From Breviolum minutum Mf 1.05b.01 (lineage: Eukaryota > Sar > Dinophyceae > Suessiales > Symbiodiniaceae): a DNA stretch of 64,000 nucleotides. The notes below the pieces were generated by a model. That model did no database searches. It saw only the letters and a list, made by a program, of their open reading frames with translations, and was not told the origin of the DNA. The DNA lies in contig DF239128.1 of assembly GCA_000507305.1 (NCBI GenBank), positions 64,838-128,837 of the forward strand, given 5' to 3'. The first letter of the stretch is position 1. Each line of letters starts with the position of its first letter. The translations under genes were made by a program, and so were the position numbers. Positions 10,894-22,115 of this stretch are shown piece after piece.

Positions 10894-11590
10894 TCCTCCA
10901 AGTCTGTGGAATGCTCACCGGGAGATGTCTAACATGTTCAACCCTCCTGATGGATCCTGTGATAACCAAACTGTCTCGACGAAAAGACACAGGCACACTT
11001 GAACCAGTCTTCAGATGCATGAGTTTGGGTGCTCCATCCACCAAGGTGATGACCCAACCACGTTTGAGCAATCTGCCATATGAGATAAGTGGCTGTTGCA
11101 CGCTTGCTGATACATGACCTTTGTCTCGTAGAACCAATCTTGAACCATCTTCTGATTCTAGTTCAAATTGGATCTCCCTACATCCAAAGGTTTGGATATG
11201 TCCACCTTGGGCGTCACGTAGTGTAGCATCTGAAGCCACACCTTGACCACTCTTGGCATAGATCAAAGGCAAAACTGTTGCATCAGATCCGGAATCCAAA
11301 ATTATCTCCACGGCGTCCATGCTGACTCCCCGCACACTGAGTTCTTGAGACTTAGTCTTTGTAGGTGGCCTCCACTGTCTGTCACCAATCCTCATGGAAG
11401 GCTTGCACTCCTCAACCTCATAGTCTGCACAGCACAGATCAAAGAATGAAGAACTCGAAGATGGTTGCTCCTCCAGCAGGCAATGTTCCTTGATGCCATC
11501 GCAAGTGTCAAAATGACCATCATCATCTCCAATGAAGAAGTTCTCAACTACAACCAGTTTCTCACAAATGGTGTTGAGTTCACTGTCCAA
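10730..11590 (-). CDS. Copia protease region
   Basis: This 286-residue frame carries a retropepsin-type aspartate site, IILDSGSDATVLPL (D99-S-G101), followed by hydrophobic strands as in copia proteases. It lacks an ATG at its beginning (the first possible codon is TTG) and overlaps the end of the gag frame by about 43 bases and the start of Pol by 164 bases, each in a different frame. The protease would therefore be made only by ribosomal frameshifting or from an edited or corrected message. It would cleave the Gag-Pol polyprotein in the virus-like particle. Confidence 0.85.
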   Translation of the reverse strand: MDSELNTICEKLVVVENFFIGDDDGHFDTCDGIKEHCLLEEQPSSSSSFFDLCCADYEVEECKPSMRIGDRQWRPPTKTKSQELSVRGVSMDAVEIILDSGSDATVLPLIYAKSGQGVASDATLRDAQGGHIQTFGCREIQFELESEDGSRLVLRDKGHVSASVQQPLISYGRLLKRGWVITLVDGAPKLMHLKTGSSVPVSFRRDSLVITGSIRRVEHVRHLPVSIPQTWRNVGSTWSTTAKGFPIRSSPSNFYVDSTMQYPLEEWPFRTTFALDDRSTWNMLEL

Positions 11591-12222
11591 TCATCTGAAT
11601 CGAGGTCAAAGACTAAAGTCTGTCGATGTGATGCTTCATGTTGTACACGCCGCACGCTGTTTGTAGCTGCACTTGCACTCGAAGAAGGCACTGGAGCAGT
11701 TGCAGCACTAGCATTTGCAGGTGCATTTGAAGCATCTTCTTGCTGAATATTTCGAACCTTCTCATTCATAGGGCAATCACGCGCAAAATGACCTTGTTTC
11801 CAGCATTTGTGACAAGTGATGTGCTGAAGATCACGTGCATTCTTTCCTTTATCTTTGCCCTTCTCTTTGCCTTTACCCTTTCCTTTGCCACCTTTGTTGT
11901 CATAGTTCTGATTGTAGGCACCACCTTTCCCTTGTCCTTGTCCACGATCCCATGAGTTGTTGCCCTTGGAATCTGGTTTGCCTTTCTTGCCCTTTCCTTT
12001 TCCCTTGCCTTTACTATCTTTTCCCTTTCCTTTGACAACTCTGTCCACTTCCATTGGAACAGCTTCACTCTTGTCTTGCTCGAATCCCAGTGACATGGAT
12101 TCAGTCCACCTCACATTGGCACGATCATATCTCAAGATAGCTTCTCTGAGCTCACTATAGCTACTCGAATCACTGATGTTCACGTTGAGGAAAGTTTTCA
12201 ACTGACCTCCAACACATCTCAA
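11548..12222 (-). CDS. Copia Gag, C-terminal part with zinc knuckle
   Basis: This 224-residue frame continues Gag after a frame change. It begins with the end of the capsid-like region (VGGQLKTFLNV), then a Lys/Gly-rich basic stretch (about 63-128), then one CCHC knuckle, CHKCWKQGHFARDC (137-150, C-x2-C-x4-H-x4-C), which binds the element RNA. The frame is open upstream to a TGA near 12265. The natural reading passes into it from the 12219-12860 frame at about 12250-12262. Confidence 0.88.
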   Translation of the reverse strand: MRCVGGQLKTFLNVNISDSSSYSELREAILRYDRANVRWTESMSLGFEQDKSEAVPMEVDRVVKGKGKDSKGKGKGKGKKGKPDSKGNNSWDRGQGQGKGGAYNQNYDNKGGKGKGKGKEKGKDKGKNARDLQHITCHKCWKQGHFARDCPMNEKVRNIQQEDASNAPANASAATAPVPSSSASAATNSVRRVQHEASHRQTLVFDLDSDDWTVNSTPFVRNWL

Positions 12223-12860
12223 CAGAACTGCAAAACGAATCTCTTCAGTGCTGTTGCTATCCTCTCATATTCTCGAAAAGCTTGCTCCAAACGGAGAATC
12301 TGAGAAAGCAAAGGCTGTTTCATCGAAAAGGCTGGCCATGCCATGATGGCATTGAGCAATCCCAAAGATCTGTTCCGGGATGACGGCTGGCATGTCTGCA
12401 GCAACTGACGAAGCCCTTCATAGCCATTGTTGTTAGTCACACCCTTGAGGATGCTCAGCAATCTGCCTTTCAAGAGCGAAGCCAACAAGCTGTAAAGAAA
12501 CAAGCTGCGCTTCTGTTCTTCACTACTCAAGGTGGACAAAACAATCTCAGCATCTAACTTCGTCTTCAAAGTATCAATGTCACTCTGATACTTCGTGTCT
12601 ACTGTAGCCAAGAACTGCTCCACGGTCCACCACCAATCACGCCACATGGAGATCTCTTCCTCCTTGGTCTTTGGCTCAAAACTGCTGGGTTTAGGAACCA
12701 ACTTGAACCAATCAGTCGTATCTTTGGGCTTCAACTCGGTGAGGGCTTGTGCAGCAGCATGAGCCGCTTGGCTAGCTGATTCTGCAGCCATCACCATTCT
12801 TCTGGCTAACTCTGCTCCATCTACTTGGCCTCCACTTGGAGATCCAGCAGGACTTTCCAT
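12219..12860 (-). CDS. Copia Gag, N-terminal part (frame-disrupted)
   Basis: The ATG at 12860 is the first in frame after the primer site. The 213 residues include an Ala-rich helix and a capsid-like helical region (for example MWRDWWWTVEQFLATVD) ending in YERIA. After that the frame runs off homology and stops at 12219. A reading shifted by one base continues with the expected helix (STEEIRFAVLL), so Gag is split by a single-base shift at about 12250-12262. No slippery heptamer is evident there, which favours a mutation or a sequence error over programmed shifting. Confidence 0.85.
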   Translation of the reverse strand: MESPAGSPSGGQVDGAELARRMVMAAESASQAAHAAAQALTELKPKDTTDWFKLVPKPSSFEPKTKEEEISMWRDWWWTVEQFLATVDTKYQSDIDTLKTKLDAEIVLSTLSSEEQKRSLFLYSLLASLLKGRLLSILKGVTNNNGYEGLRQLLQTCQPSSRNRSLGLLNAIMAWPAFSMKQPLLSQILRLEQAFREYERIATALKRFVLQFC

Positions 12861-13002
12861 CAAACCAGAGCTAAAAGCACCTCAAGTGCTAACCTAGGTT
12901 ATCAATGGATGTATCTTGATGTTGTTCACCTTCTACTCGAAATCGGTGATGCCCTTCTGCTCAACACACGGGTACACTTCTCGATTTTCGCGGCCCCTAT
13001 GG

Positions 13003-13015
13003 GGCTCCGCTACCA
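13003..13015 (-). promoter_or_regulatory. tRNA primer-binding site (initiator Met type)
   Basis: On the element strand TGGTAGCGGAGCC follows the 5' LTR with no gap. It is complementary to a tRNA 3' end of the form GGCTCCGCTACCA. Yeast Ty1 uses a closely similar TGGTAGCGCC site for initiator Met tRNA, so the same primer is inferred here. Confidence 0.85.
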
Positions 13016-13126
13016 TCGAAAGGTTCCACACCTTTTTGGGCTTGAGCATTCGAAGCCTTCGGTGGCATATAAATAATGCCTTAGTGAGTCATCCTTAGTA
13101 CAAGGTCAAAGGTGAAATGTTTCTCA
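13016..13126 (-). repeat. 5' LTR of the copia element
   Basis: Identical to 5390-5500. It carries the presumed promoter (TATA-like motif at 13067-13076) and is flanked on the outside by the target duplication CTTGT at 13127-13131. Confidence 0.93.
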
Positions 13127-13131
13127 CTTGT

Positions 13132-14833
13132 ACATCTTGTGCCTAGCAGGATTCTTATGAAACCTTTTGAGTATTTTTCTCCAGTTTAAAGACTGCAAGA
13201 TCAACAAAACATCAACAAATGAATCCAATTGCAGTCGGCTTGCAGTCACCGTTCCCAAACAGATCTTCACTTTTTACATCTTTTTACTCTACCACTAAAC
13301 CATCCATAGCAAAGCAATCGCTGGGCATGTCAGGATGAAAACACACTTTGTTGTTCATACATGTTCATACTGTAGCGTCCCTTTAGTTGCTTTCTAATGC
13401 TTTCTAAGTGTGTTCGATCAAGTTGTCAAGTTGTCAAGGAAATCTTGGAAAACAAATTAACGAATCTTCGCCAGATATCAAGCTACTGTAAACTATAGCT
13501 ATCTATAGTCTACATTACATCAATCATATTGCAGCTTCTTGACCCCACCTCAGCACTCATTTATTCAAACGGAAACAGCTTCCAAACTGGCCGACCTCGA
13601 CAATGATTCCACCACCCTCAGCCGCAATGGCCTTAAAATGAGCAGCTGAAAAAACAAGCTATGTTTGAAGACAAGATATCAACTTCCTCTTCTCAATAAC
13701 ATCATCCATATAAGAAATACACAAAAAATGCGGAAACATTTAGTCCTGACAACTGCAGCTTTCAACTTTCACGTGCCAAACGTGAAATCTCTGGGTTTCC
13801 GTAACAATAAAGCCTCGCTTCGTCAGCTGCAGCTGGGGCCGTGCCTCAACCGGTTGACCGGGGAACTTCATACGTCGTGAGTCAGGAACTCTATTAAATA
13901 TAAATCCCTGTTAAAATATGGAGGGGATACATCAAGGATTCAAGGATGTATATTATAATGTGTACAAAGAATATCCATGTGCAACAGCTGATAGTACCAG
14001 GGCAACATGATATAAGATGTGTACAGTATCAGTGTATAACCAGTTTGTGGAGAGTCATGAGCGCTTTCTAATCAATGCATATCAATGCCATCAAAAGCGC
14101 AAGGCCTCTGTCCAGAGTCTAGATGCTGGACGGAGAACAAACCTCAAAGAACATCCAGTCGGAGGTAACTATCAGAAATCAAAAAGAGGCACAGAAAACA
14201 ACATGAGCAACGTTCAAAATTTAAAACTCTTATAACATCCATATTAATTTCGGTAATATAAATATAATCCCCTATATTTATATCTAAACAACCAACCATT
14301 TTTGGTTTTTGAAGACTGCTCACATGAAACAACACTGAGGAGATCGTACCTATCACCACAGTGCTCTACACGATAGGAGCTTTGCTGGGCGATGGAGTCC
14401 TTGTGGAACTTGTTCGATTTGGTGATCATGTTGATATTTCTTGCATCAAATATTTTGATTGTTTTTTCTATGATGTCAAAGTTGTTGTCTCAAAAAAAAG
14501 TGGTGTCAATGCTTTGTTCCATTCCTTGTTGACCCTTCACTGAATATTCGAAATTTCTGTACAGAAGACGCCTGCGTGATTGGAGTGCGACGTGGTCGCT
14601 GTCGGAGCTCGTCTGTCCACTTTCTACATTGCAAAGCCTTGCAGTTCGACAAACTGAATGCAGTTTGAAACCACGAGCTGCAAGGAAACGATAAAACCAC
14701 TGTAAACATCTAAAGCCATGATAATTTCATGATCATTTCAAAGTATTGTATGCAAATGATAATATATATATATACATGTTTATCAGTTTATCTATGTAAT
14801 ACCTATATATATTTATTTATATAGATCTATATA
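13132..14833. other. No recognisable gene
   Basis: This is AT-rich DNA. Around 14560-14690 both strands carry protein-like frames about 45 codons long, and neither could be chosen. A TA dinucleotide tract sits at 14760-14775. Confidence 0.35.
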
Positions 14834-15154
14834 GTGTTGTTGCATATTCAATGTATTTCCATGTATTTTGAAATCAGCACTGAGTCAGTCAAAGTGGGGG
14901 GGTTCAACGGGGTTGATCTCCAAGGTTCAAACCCCTCGCACTGCAAAACTGCCACGGCACCACATGGGAGCTGCCTCTTTTTACAACTGGAATCTCCAAG
15001 TCGAGTCGAATCTCAACTGATGGATGTGTTTTTTTCGCTGGACATTCACGATCATCCTAAATTGTTGGAAGTTTTGGATGGTGATACCAAAAACCTCATC
15101 CGGGCTCAATTCCTGCATCATTTTGCCTCATCTGATGCTCGAAAGTTGAAGTGA
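14834..15154 (+). CDS. Small open frame or terminal exon, unknown protein
   Basis: The frame is 106 codons. The second half (QLMDVFFSLDIHDHPKLLEV, then an acidic helix-like stretch ending SSDARKLK) has a balanced, charged composition typical of real protein, whereas the first 30 codons do not. The real exon may start near 14980. No domain is recognised. Confidence 0.25.
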   Translation: MLLHIQCISMYFEISTESVKVGGFNGVDLQGSNPSHCKTATAPHGSCLFLQLESPSRVESQLMDVFFSLDIHDHPKLLEVLDGDTKNLIRAQFLHHFASSDARKLK

Positions 15155-15736
15155 GCCAAAGTTGGACCTCAACAATCTGATCGTGCCGCTCACCGAAAGT
15201 GCGCGGAAAGCGATTCAAATGTGTGTCTCATACAAGTTGGATAACTATGACTATAACATAAATCTGCGTAGATTGATGTAAATCACCAATACATACTAGC
15301 CTATTTTCAAGATGGATTTATTAAAATCATCGCGATCTCCCGTACTTAACTACCTTTTTTAGATGATGTCCTGTAACTTCGCCAATGTTTTGGATGGCCT
15401 GGTGAGAGTTGCAGTTCCAACATGGTTCCTTGGTCCATTCGGCAACGGTAATCGGGGGTGGTATAACCTGGGACTATTGACGATTCATGATGCTTCATGC
15501 ATGATTCAAATACCCAATACCTCTGCATCCTGATACCAAACACAAGACCAGACTCATACCGATATTTTTTTACTCTCAAGATTGTGTCTGAAGATTCAAA
15601 ATTTCAAATCACCCCAAGAAGTAAGTCCTGCACCATAAAGAGTGTGTCTTAGGAGCATGTAGTTGACACCTGCATGGCAGGCATTCAAATCAAATGTCCA
15701 TCTCTTGGCTTCTACGACAAACTCCTTCAGACAGGC

Positions 15737-15870
15737 TGATGTGCTTTAATCATGTCAAATGGGTTACGCTCACATTCAGTGATGTACGATCCAGGAATCT
15801 TCAACTGTTCAATGGCTTCAATTGGTTTCGCTAAAACTGAGGAAAAATCATGCCACATCCCAGGGCGGAT
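15737..15870 (-). CDS. Candidate terminal exon, unknown protein
   Basis: The minus frame encodes MWHDFSSVLAKPIEAIEQLK, then an acidic segment ending NPFDMIKAHQPV and a stop. The composition is protein-like and the opposing strand is not. No clear acceptor or family was identified. Confidence 0.25.
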
Positions 15871-16184
15871 GCATGACTGGCATGACTGGCATGCACCATT
15901 TTTCCCCGAAGGAGGGAGCCTATAGGAGAGCAAACATTCGCAAGAACATCCCACATCTCTGACCTCACATTTTGTCTCATGATTTGTGGCAGCATGGCCC
16001 CTTCCATAAGATGCGAGAAAAATGTTCATAAATTTCCTAGGACAAATAAGGCCATTGGTAGGAAATAATTTGAAACAACTTCAGCAGCTTGAAAAATGGA
16101 TTTTCAAACTTCGCTGTACCTACATCCTATGAATCACACACAACAAAAAAACATCCAACTTCAATCTTAAGCATCAATACCTTT

Positions 16185-16355
16185 GATATATTGTCATCTA
16201 CATCTCTCAGGCATTCACAGGTGTAGTGTTGACAAGGGGTCCGCCTTGGTTCCACTCCAAATTGTTCCAACCGATTCCATGGAGAAAAGCCGGTCACTTG
16301 GTGCACTTCTCCACCGAGGTCGAAACACAAAGATCCGAATCTCCGCCCCAACCGC
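16185..16355 (-). CDS. Candidate internal exon, unknown protein
   Basis: A frame running FGSLCFDLGGEVHQVTGFSP to CLRDVDDNISK ends at a good donor (AAAG, then GTATTG). The acceptor is less clear: a stop in this frame near 16365 limits the left extension. No family is recognised. Confidence 0.28.
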
Positions 16356-16399
16356 GCTTGTCAAGCAACACCTTAGAGAACTCAGGTTGGAAAGGTTGG

Positions 16400-19300
16400 A
16401 AACATGAGTGGAAAGTTGAATCAGAAGAAAGTGGTGTTTTATTACTTTATTGTTGTTTTTGGTTGTTTTTTCCAATTGGAAACTGTAAATCTTGATTTAG
16501 GTAATGTCTAGTCTGCAAGAAAAAATCTGTTGTGAAACAAAGTTTCCCCCAAAAAAAAACTCAACAGAAAAAAAAGATCCAGAAATATCCAGTTTCACCA
16601 AATCTCCCATGGCACAAAAAGAGACCCAGGGAGATCTCAGCTTCACACAGGCAAATACATGCGCACCCAAAGCTCCGCCTTGTCGTTGAAGTGGATATGA
16701 TAAGAGGAACTTGACAAAGGCACAAATGAATTACCAAAAAAGGTAGATACAAAATGCATAAATACATACTGTTGATGGTTCAGAAATCCGGCATCCACCA
16801 GTTGAGGTTGGTAGTCTATCCCATATTTACAGGGTTTATACATTCCAGGTGGTGCAGGATTTCTTCCATCAACAGTACTAATATACTACATTGAAAAACA
16901 TAAAATGAAATCCGCCCAATGTCATCCAGTCTCAACATGTTATCAACCCTGTTTCATAGGCTTGTTTCAATGTTTCATAGATCGCTTGTACTGTATCAGA
17001 AGTGGCAGGGCAACTCTACTATATCCTTTGGCAGGAGTATGAAGCATGAAAACAGACTGAATGAGACTTGATTTCCCTGGAAGGGCCTCATGCGAAGAAT
17101 ACAATAATTTGCTCAACCTGGATCGCAGAGAAACATAAACATCCAAGAGCGACAGCTAGGAAATACTGAGATCAACTCCAGGCTGTCCAAACAGTTGCCA
17201 ATACAAAACCAAATTGAATTTTGCTTCATTGATGTCGTTGGAAACAGTCGAAATGGTAAAGTTTTCTGTGCTAGGCTTCCAACGAAGTGGCTCTTAGGTA
17301 TACAAGGACCTGAACCCCCAATTGCTGCAAGACAGAGTATGCACCAACATGCAACAGCTGGCCCGCTGTGGCAACAGTATCAAGGCGGCGGCGTTCAAAA
17401 ACAAGTCCGCCTAAGTCACAGGAGCAATGCATGAAAAACATGGAAGGAACTCACTCCCAAGGCAGACATCATGTGAGCTGTACTGAGTCTGTAGCAATTG
17501 ATTGCAGCATACCCAGAGTCTGGCAACATCACGAGTTCTGAAATGATACAGCTTATGAAAATTGCATGTCCTGCCCAAAAAACACGTATAAGATTTCTCA
17601 GGATAGGATTCAAACTGTGTCGCTTTTCAGGTTGTAAGATTCCCCTTGCAACTATTTCCGACTAGTCCATCGGCTATACGGCTATAAATCCCAAAAAAGG
17701 CAAATGGGGAGCTCCTAGAACCCACAACTCACATTCTGCCTCTACAAGATCGCTGTGACATCGACTCCTTTGTGTGTACATCGCCACCTGTCATGCGCTT
17801 CACCCAAGCACACCCAAAGAATAATATAGATTGAACAGCCCATGGATGCCATCGTTTGGAATTTGAAACACAGCAACCTAAATGGCACCAAGTTGGCCTG
17901 AGTCGCGAATCAGCAAAGAAGCTCACAAGACGTTCGGCCATCCAATTCACTAAACATACTTGCTACACATTGCTATAGTGTAGTTTCGTGCAAGCTACTG
18001 CTACTGCTTCAGCTGGCGTCATACTGTTTTACATCCGTCTGCACTTTGTTATCTGGCTAAGAAAGCTGTTGCCAGTGTTTCTGTTGGCTTCCATGGCTGC
18101 AATTGTGGCAACGACTTGAGCATAAAAGGAGCACGGTAAAGCAACAAAAAGTGTCCCATGGATGTGGAAGCAAAACATGCAAAAACCGTGAAATATCGAA
18201 CGTAAGAACACCAAGCCCCTTCTGCCAGAAAGATCCAGAAAGTGGCTTTCCAGCTGCCAGCTGCAATCTCTCTTTGACTTCGAGATCTTCGCAACATCTT
18301 TGGCGAGTCATCAATCATAATCAAACGATTGTTTCTCTCAAGTATAAGGACTGACTAATCCTTTAATTGAGAATGTGTGCCAAGCCAGGCAAAATCGATC
18401 CGAATAAATCATTGCAAACTGTACAAACACTTTGCTGATCCGTTCGTGGAACCAACACATAGACACTAGATTTGAAGCCGCTCAAAAAGATCAAAGCATG
18501 GTTCAACCTGATGACACTCATGAAGGTTCAACTGGTTTCATTCAAACCGCTAGGAGACTGCTATGAGCTCAAGGATGAGAGTAAATTATGTAAATTCAAG
18601 CCAAAATGACAACTTCTTTTCAATATGGCTTTTGTCTTCACAATTCAATTTAAGTAGCATAACAATAGATAAAGCCACCTTTCTTTGGATGTGCGCTCTA
18701 CCCCCACATTGCCCGGGTTGCCAGGATTAATAGTTGTGACATTGTGACTATGCTTATGATATCATTCACTATTATTCTACCGGCATCTGCCGCAGCTGCC
18801 AACATAAATAAAGGTTGGATATAATGTGCTGACGAGATACCACGGCCCAGCCCACGATAGTATAATTCAGAAGTCGAATTGGTGTCAACACCTCAGGCAT
18901 CACGACGTGGCATCACTGTGGCATATCATGGCGCCGAAAATCTCAGCGGTGGGAACCCTTTTTGGTGTTCCCTGAAACTGAGACTTCCGAGCGTTGTATC
19001 CTTTGGGCTCGCCACCTTTCGGGCCGCCTGCCCTCAAGATGCAAAATAAGGAAAACACCGGGTAAAACATGCAAAATAATGCAAATGCAACATTGTGCAA
19101 CACAACACAATACTAACAAAAACATATCAAATAGCAAGCCAAAGACAAGCTTTATAGAAAGTGCTGCCAACATGACGGATCCACTCGTGATCAGAATGTG
19201 GGATGCGGAGAAGTCGCAGTACTGCTGGCACTATGATCCTTATATGGACAAAATAATTCCAAATAATTATCCACTGCTCTCGAAGACTCAAGCCATCACG

Positions 19301-20853
19301 ATAAAGAAGCATGTCCAAGTCAAACAAATAAAACCCAAAAATATAAGACAACCACACTCATGTCATCCATCCGCCATAATTCGATCACAACTGTCACAAG
19401 TCACGAGCCATAAGACCCGAGCTTTAAGATCTCCTTGCTGACTGCCCGGAAGATCAACACCACAACAAGGCCGAGAATAAAGCGACGGCCTGGCAAACTA
19501 CTGCGAAAATCATGCTGGTGAACGTGGTTGTTTCGGATGTTTCGGGTCCAGTTTGCAGAATTGGGCATGTTGCAAAACTGCTAAAACCATGTAAAACCTA
19601 TCAGAAGCTTAATTGCCATGAATTTCTTTGACACATATACCGTCACAAATGTCACAGTGGTAATATGTCATGATTCAAAAGAACCAATATAGTCAATCTA
19701 CAGCATTCTACGGCTACGCAAATACTATGCAGAATCAACGGGGCACCACTGAGGCTCCTCCAAAAACAAAGAATCCAGCACTGGGAAAATCGCCTCGTGC
19801 CTGGCAAAAAATGGGTCATCAATCATCGGTGATGGAAATCTCACCGTCTCACTGCTGAGGTGACGACAACACGAAGTCTTGTAGCTGCTTCAGCCTCATG
19901 GAAATGGAGGAACATCAATGTTGAAGTGAATTCATGATGAAAACAAGCAAAAGAATAATTCACATCATCCAATGTCATCCAGTGGAAAAAACACAAGCCA
20001 GTGTCTGATCATTAAGGAGGCTACATTATGATGGTGTGGGCAGCGCCACCTAAGTCTTGAGAATTGCGCTGAGCCTTGTAAGTCAACAATCACTGGGACT
20101 GAGTTTGTGGACACTCCCGTCGTGACTCCCAGGCCTCAACTACATGGGTATCGTCAAAAGTGATGACAACTTTTATAAAGTCAACCAACCTGTCCTTCCA
20201 AAATTGCCTCCATCATTTCCACTTAGGTCAGTACAAACACCTGTGAAGTAGACTGCATAGTTGTAGGAGGGTGTTTTCCTTGCGTTCCAAGCGCTTCTTT
20301 TAACATTTGAAACCTTTCCAAATTCCAGGCCATCAGCTAGGCCGCCCGCTGCAATCCTGCAGGATAAGTCCAGCCTCAGATCCAACATTGGCCCACATGG
20401 GAAGCGGAAATAGCTATCTGCCCAAGGTCAGTACACAAAAGGATCGCAAATGCAAGTTGATATGCTGGCACCTGCAGGTTTTTTAAGTGAATGAAGTGAG
20501 AAAAAAACATGGGATGCATTGGATGCAACCTAACGGCACCTTTTGCCCAAATGGTCAATATTTGGCCAACTTGGTGACCAAACAAATGCTGTGGTGGAGG
20601 TCATCCATGCATCTACAAAGTCATCCACCTCAGCTCGGTTATGATTGGGTCTATGAACAACCAGGAAAGGTGGAATCCTCACATCACCAAGTTTGCTACC
20701 GAAATGTACACGTGGAGCCTCGGCGCACCGAAAAAAAAATTCGAGCTTGCATTTCCAGAAAGTTGTGCAGCAATGCTGAGTTCTAGGCAAGAGTAGGGCC
20801 AAAGCCAATCCAACCACCTCATAGATGCTTGAGATGGATTCGGATCACAAAAT
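16400..20853. other. No recognisable gene
   Basis: Several 60-150 codon frames occur on both strands. A short protein-like stretch (TDPLVIRMWDAEKSQYCWHY) lies near 19170-19260 on the plus strand, and another near 18900-19050 on the minus strand includes GYNARKSQFQGTPKRVPTAE. Neither has enough support to call. Confidence 0.3.
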
Positions 20854-21219
20854 TTACCAGCAACAGTTATTTAGATAGTTCACCTCTGAGGACTGGACAA
20901 TGTCAACAGGAGAATGCATGCCCAGGTACATTCTGCCATGCCTCAATCCAATGGTTGGGATTGATTGGGGATGTATTTTTCCGCACGCCCTGCCCCCCCC
21001 CCCCGAATTGAAGTAAGGGTCCCGCATCATGAAGCAACACCAAACTATGTTGAGGATAAATAGCCTTGCACATCCAATTCCACAACCGAGCAATAAAGAA
21101 GTTTGAGAAATCTTGAGCTGATAGATCATGAATTGAACATCTTCAGCACCAAACGAGAGCAACCATGGAGACCTGATAAAACACGTGAAGAATCGCTTGA
21201 AGGTTTTCCGCCCAACCTG
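20854..21219 (-). CDS. Candidate exon of a membrane protein
   Basis: An excellent acceptor (TTATTTTTCCCCAG, then GTTGG) at 21220 opens a frame of about 120 codons containing two hydrophobic stretches, around SLLLGCGIGCARLFILNIVW. The end of the exon is not clear, and a Gly run is encoded by a homopolymer C tract at 20994-21004. No family is recognised. Confidence 0.25.
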   Translation of the reverse strand, partial: QVGRKTFKRFFTCFIRSPWLLSFGAEDVQFMIYQLKISQTSLLLGCGIGCARLFILNIVWCCFMMRDPYFNSGGGGRACGKIHPQSIPTIGLRHGRMYLGMHSPVDIVQSSEVNYLNNCCW

Positions 21220-21407
21220 GGGAAAAATAACAACCAAAATTGAGATTGTAGTCTTAGTCTTTAGAAAAAGAAGTGTCTGGGCATGTCTGGGTGTAAATGA
21301 GAGGCGGGCAATATTCAGATTAAAAGAAGCGCCCTTTGGGACATAGGTATCGTTTTTCGTAGTTCGTTTTTTCGTTTCACAGTGTTTGGGGCATCGCAGC
21401 ATCGACT

Positions 21408-21827
21408 ATGGCAAAACATACATATATAATCACTAGCTCATTGAGTAAGATTTGCAGCACCTGGTACCCCGTTCTTGCTTCATGCGGACTGCTTGCTGTG
21501 GACATCACGGCACATACGAAGACTAGAGGGAAGCCTTTTCGGGACAGGGTGCTGCAGCGACTATCTTTTCAATTTGGCATGCTCTGGCCCAGGGAAGAAA
21601 AGGCTAAAGTTGGAATCAAACAGCACCCTGCAATCCAAATAGCTGCCAGGACCATGAAATATCACATGCATTCATATGCATTCCAAGGTTTGCACGCAAA
21701 CATAAATGAACAAATTGTATCAAATTGTATACAAATGTTGCAAGGTATCGCTTTTGAATTTTGTAGTTCACTACATCGCTTTCCATGGTTTTGGGGCAAC
21801 TTGGAAGATAAAGGAGCGCTCAAATGA
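21408..21827 (+). CDS. Open frame, unknown protein
   Basis: This 139-codon frame from an ATG has a basic middle part (for example DRVLQRLSFQFGMLWPREEK) but no recognised motif. The opposite strand is closed. It may contain one exon rather than be a whole gene. Confidence 0.2.
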   Translation: MAKHTYIITSSLSKICSTWYPVLASCGLLAVDITAHTKTRGKPFRDRVLQRLSFQFGMLWPREEKAKVGIKQHPAIQIAARTMKYHMHSYAFQGLHANINEQIVSNCIQMLQGIAFEFCSSLHRFPWFWGNLEDKGALK

Positions 21828-21989
21828 AGATTCTTCACTCACTCACTCACTCACTCCCATACTCACATCTCAATCACTACGCAGTCGTTTCTTGGCCTGT
21901 GTTGCACGAACGGTGAGAATTGCTCGCTGATTCTGCTTTTAACTCTTTTAACGCTTTCAATGAATATCGTACGATTTTGGCGTGATGCT

Positions 21990-22115
21990 GGCCAAAGACG
22001 CGCGCCTCAAAAAAGGCTCCATCCCCAATGTGCATCACAGACTCACCCATGGTGATGCTCGTCGCACCCTGCAAAGGCACCTTCCTCAATGTGAGTCACC
22101 GAGCCTCTGATAATG
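21990..22115 (-). pseudogene. BspA-like leucine-rich repeat fragment, frameshifted
   Basis: Two adjacent units in different frames read SVTHIEEGAFAGC and then SITMGESVMHIGDGAFF. Both match the LRR_5/BspA pattern (SVTSIGDGAFAGCSSLTSIT). The unit boundary has lost the bases expected between GC and TSI, so the frame changes there. Such repeats are common in protist surface and secreted proteins. This looks like a decayed fragment, though an exon junction cannot be excluded. Confidence 0.6.

Larger units (their letters stand above)
5390..13126 (-). mobile_element. Ty1/copia-type LTR retrotransposon, full length
   Basis: The element is 7737 bp and reads on the minus strand. It is bounded by identical 111-bp LTRs (5390-5500 and 13016-13126) and by the 5-base duplication CTTGT at 5385-5389 and 13127-13131. 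The internal order is primer site, gag, zinc knuckle, protease, integrase, reverse transcriptase, RNase H, then an extra C-terminal domain. Integrase ahead of reverse transcriptase is the diagnostic copia order. Identical LTRs imply a recent insertion. The open reading changes frame three times (near 12255, 11548-11590 and 10730-10893), so the copy may be non-autonomous unless those shifts are programmed or are sequence errors. Confidence 0.95.

Noticed and set aside
12250-12265. Programmed frameshift site inside Gag
   Set aside because: No slippery heptamer is evident and the position is inside the capsid-like domain, not at a gag/pol border. A mutation or sequence error is more likely.
15145-15175. 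TTTGGCTCA near 15160 (minus strand) and near 59135 as further spliced-leader remnants
   Set aside because: Nine-base matches are expected by chance in a window of this size, and neither has an adjacent intronless gene, duplication or A-tract.
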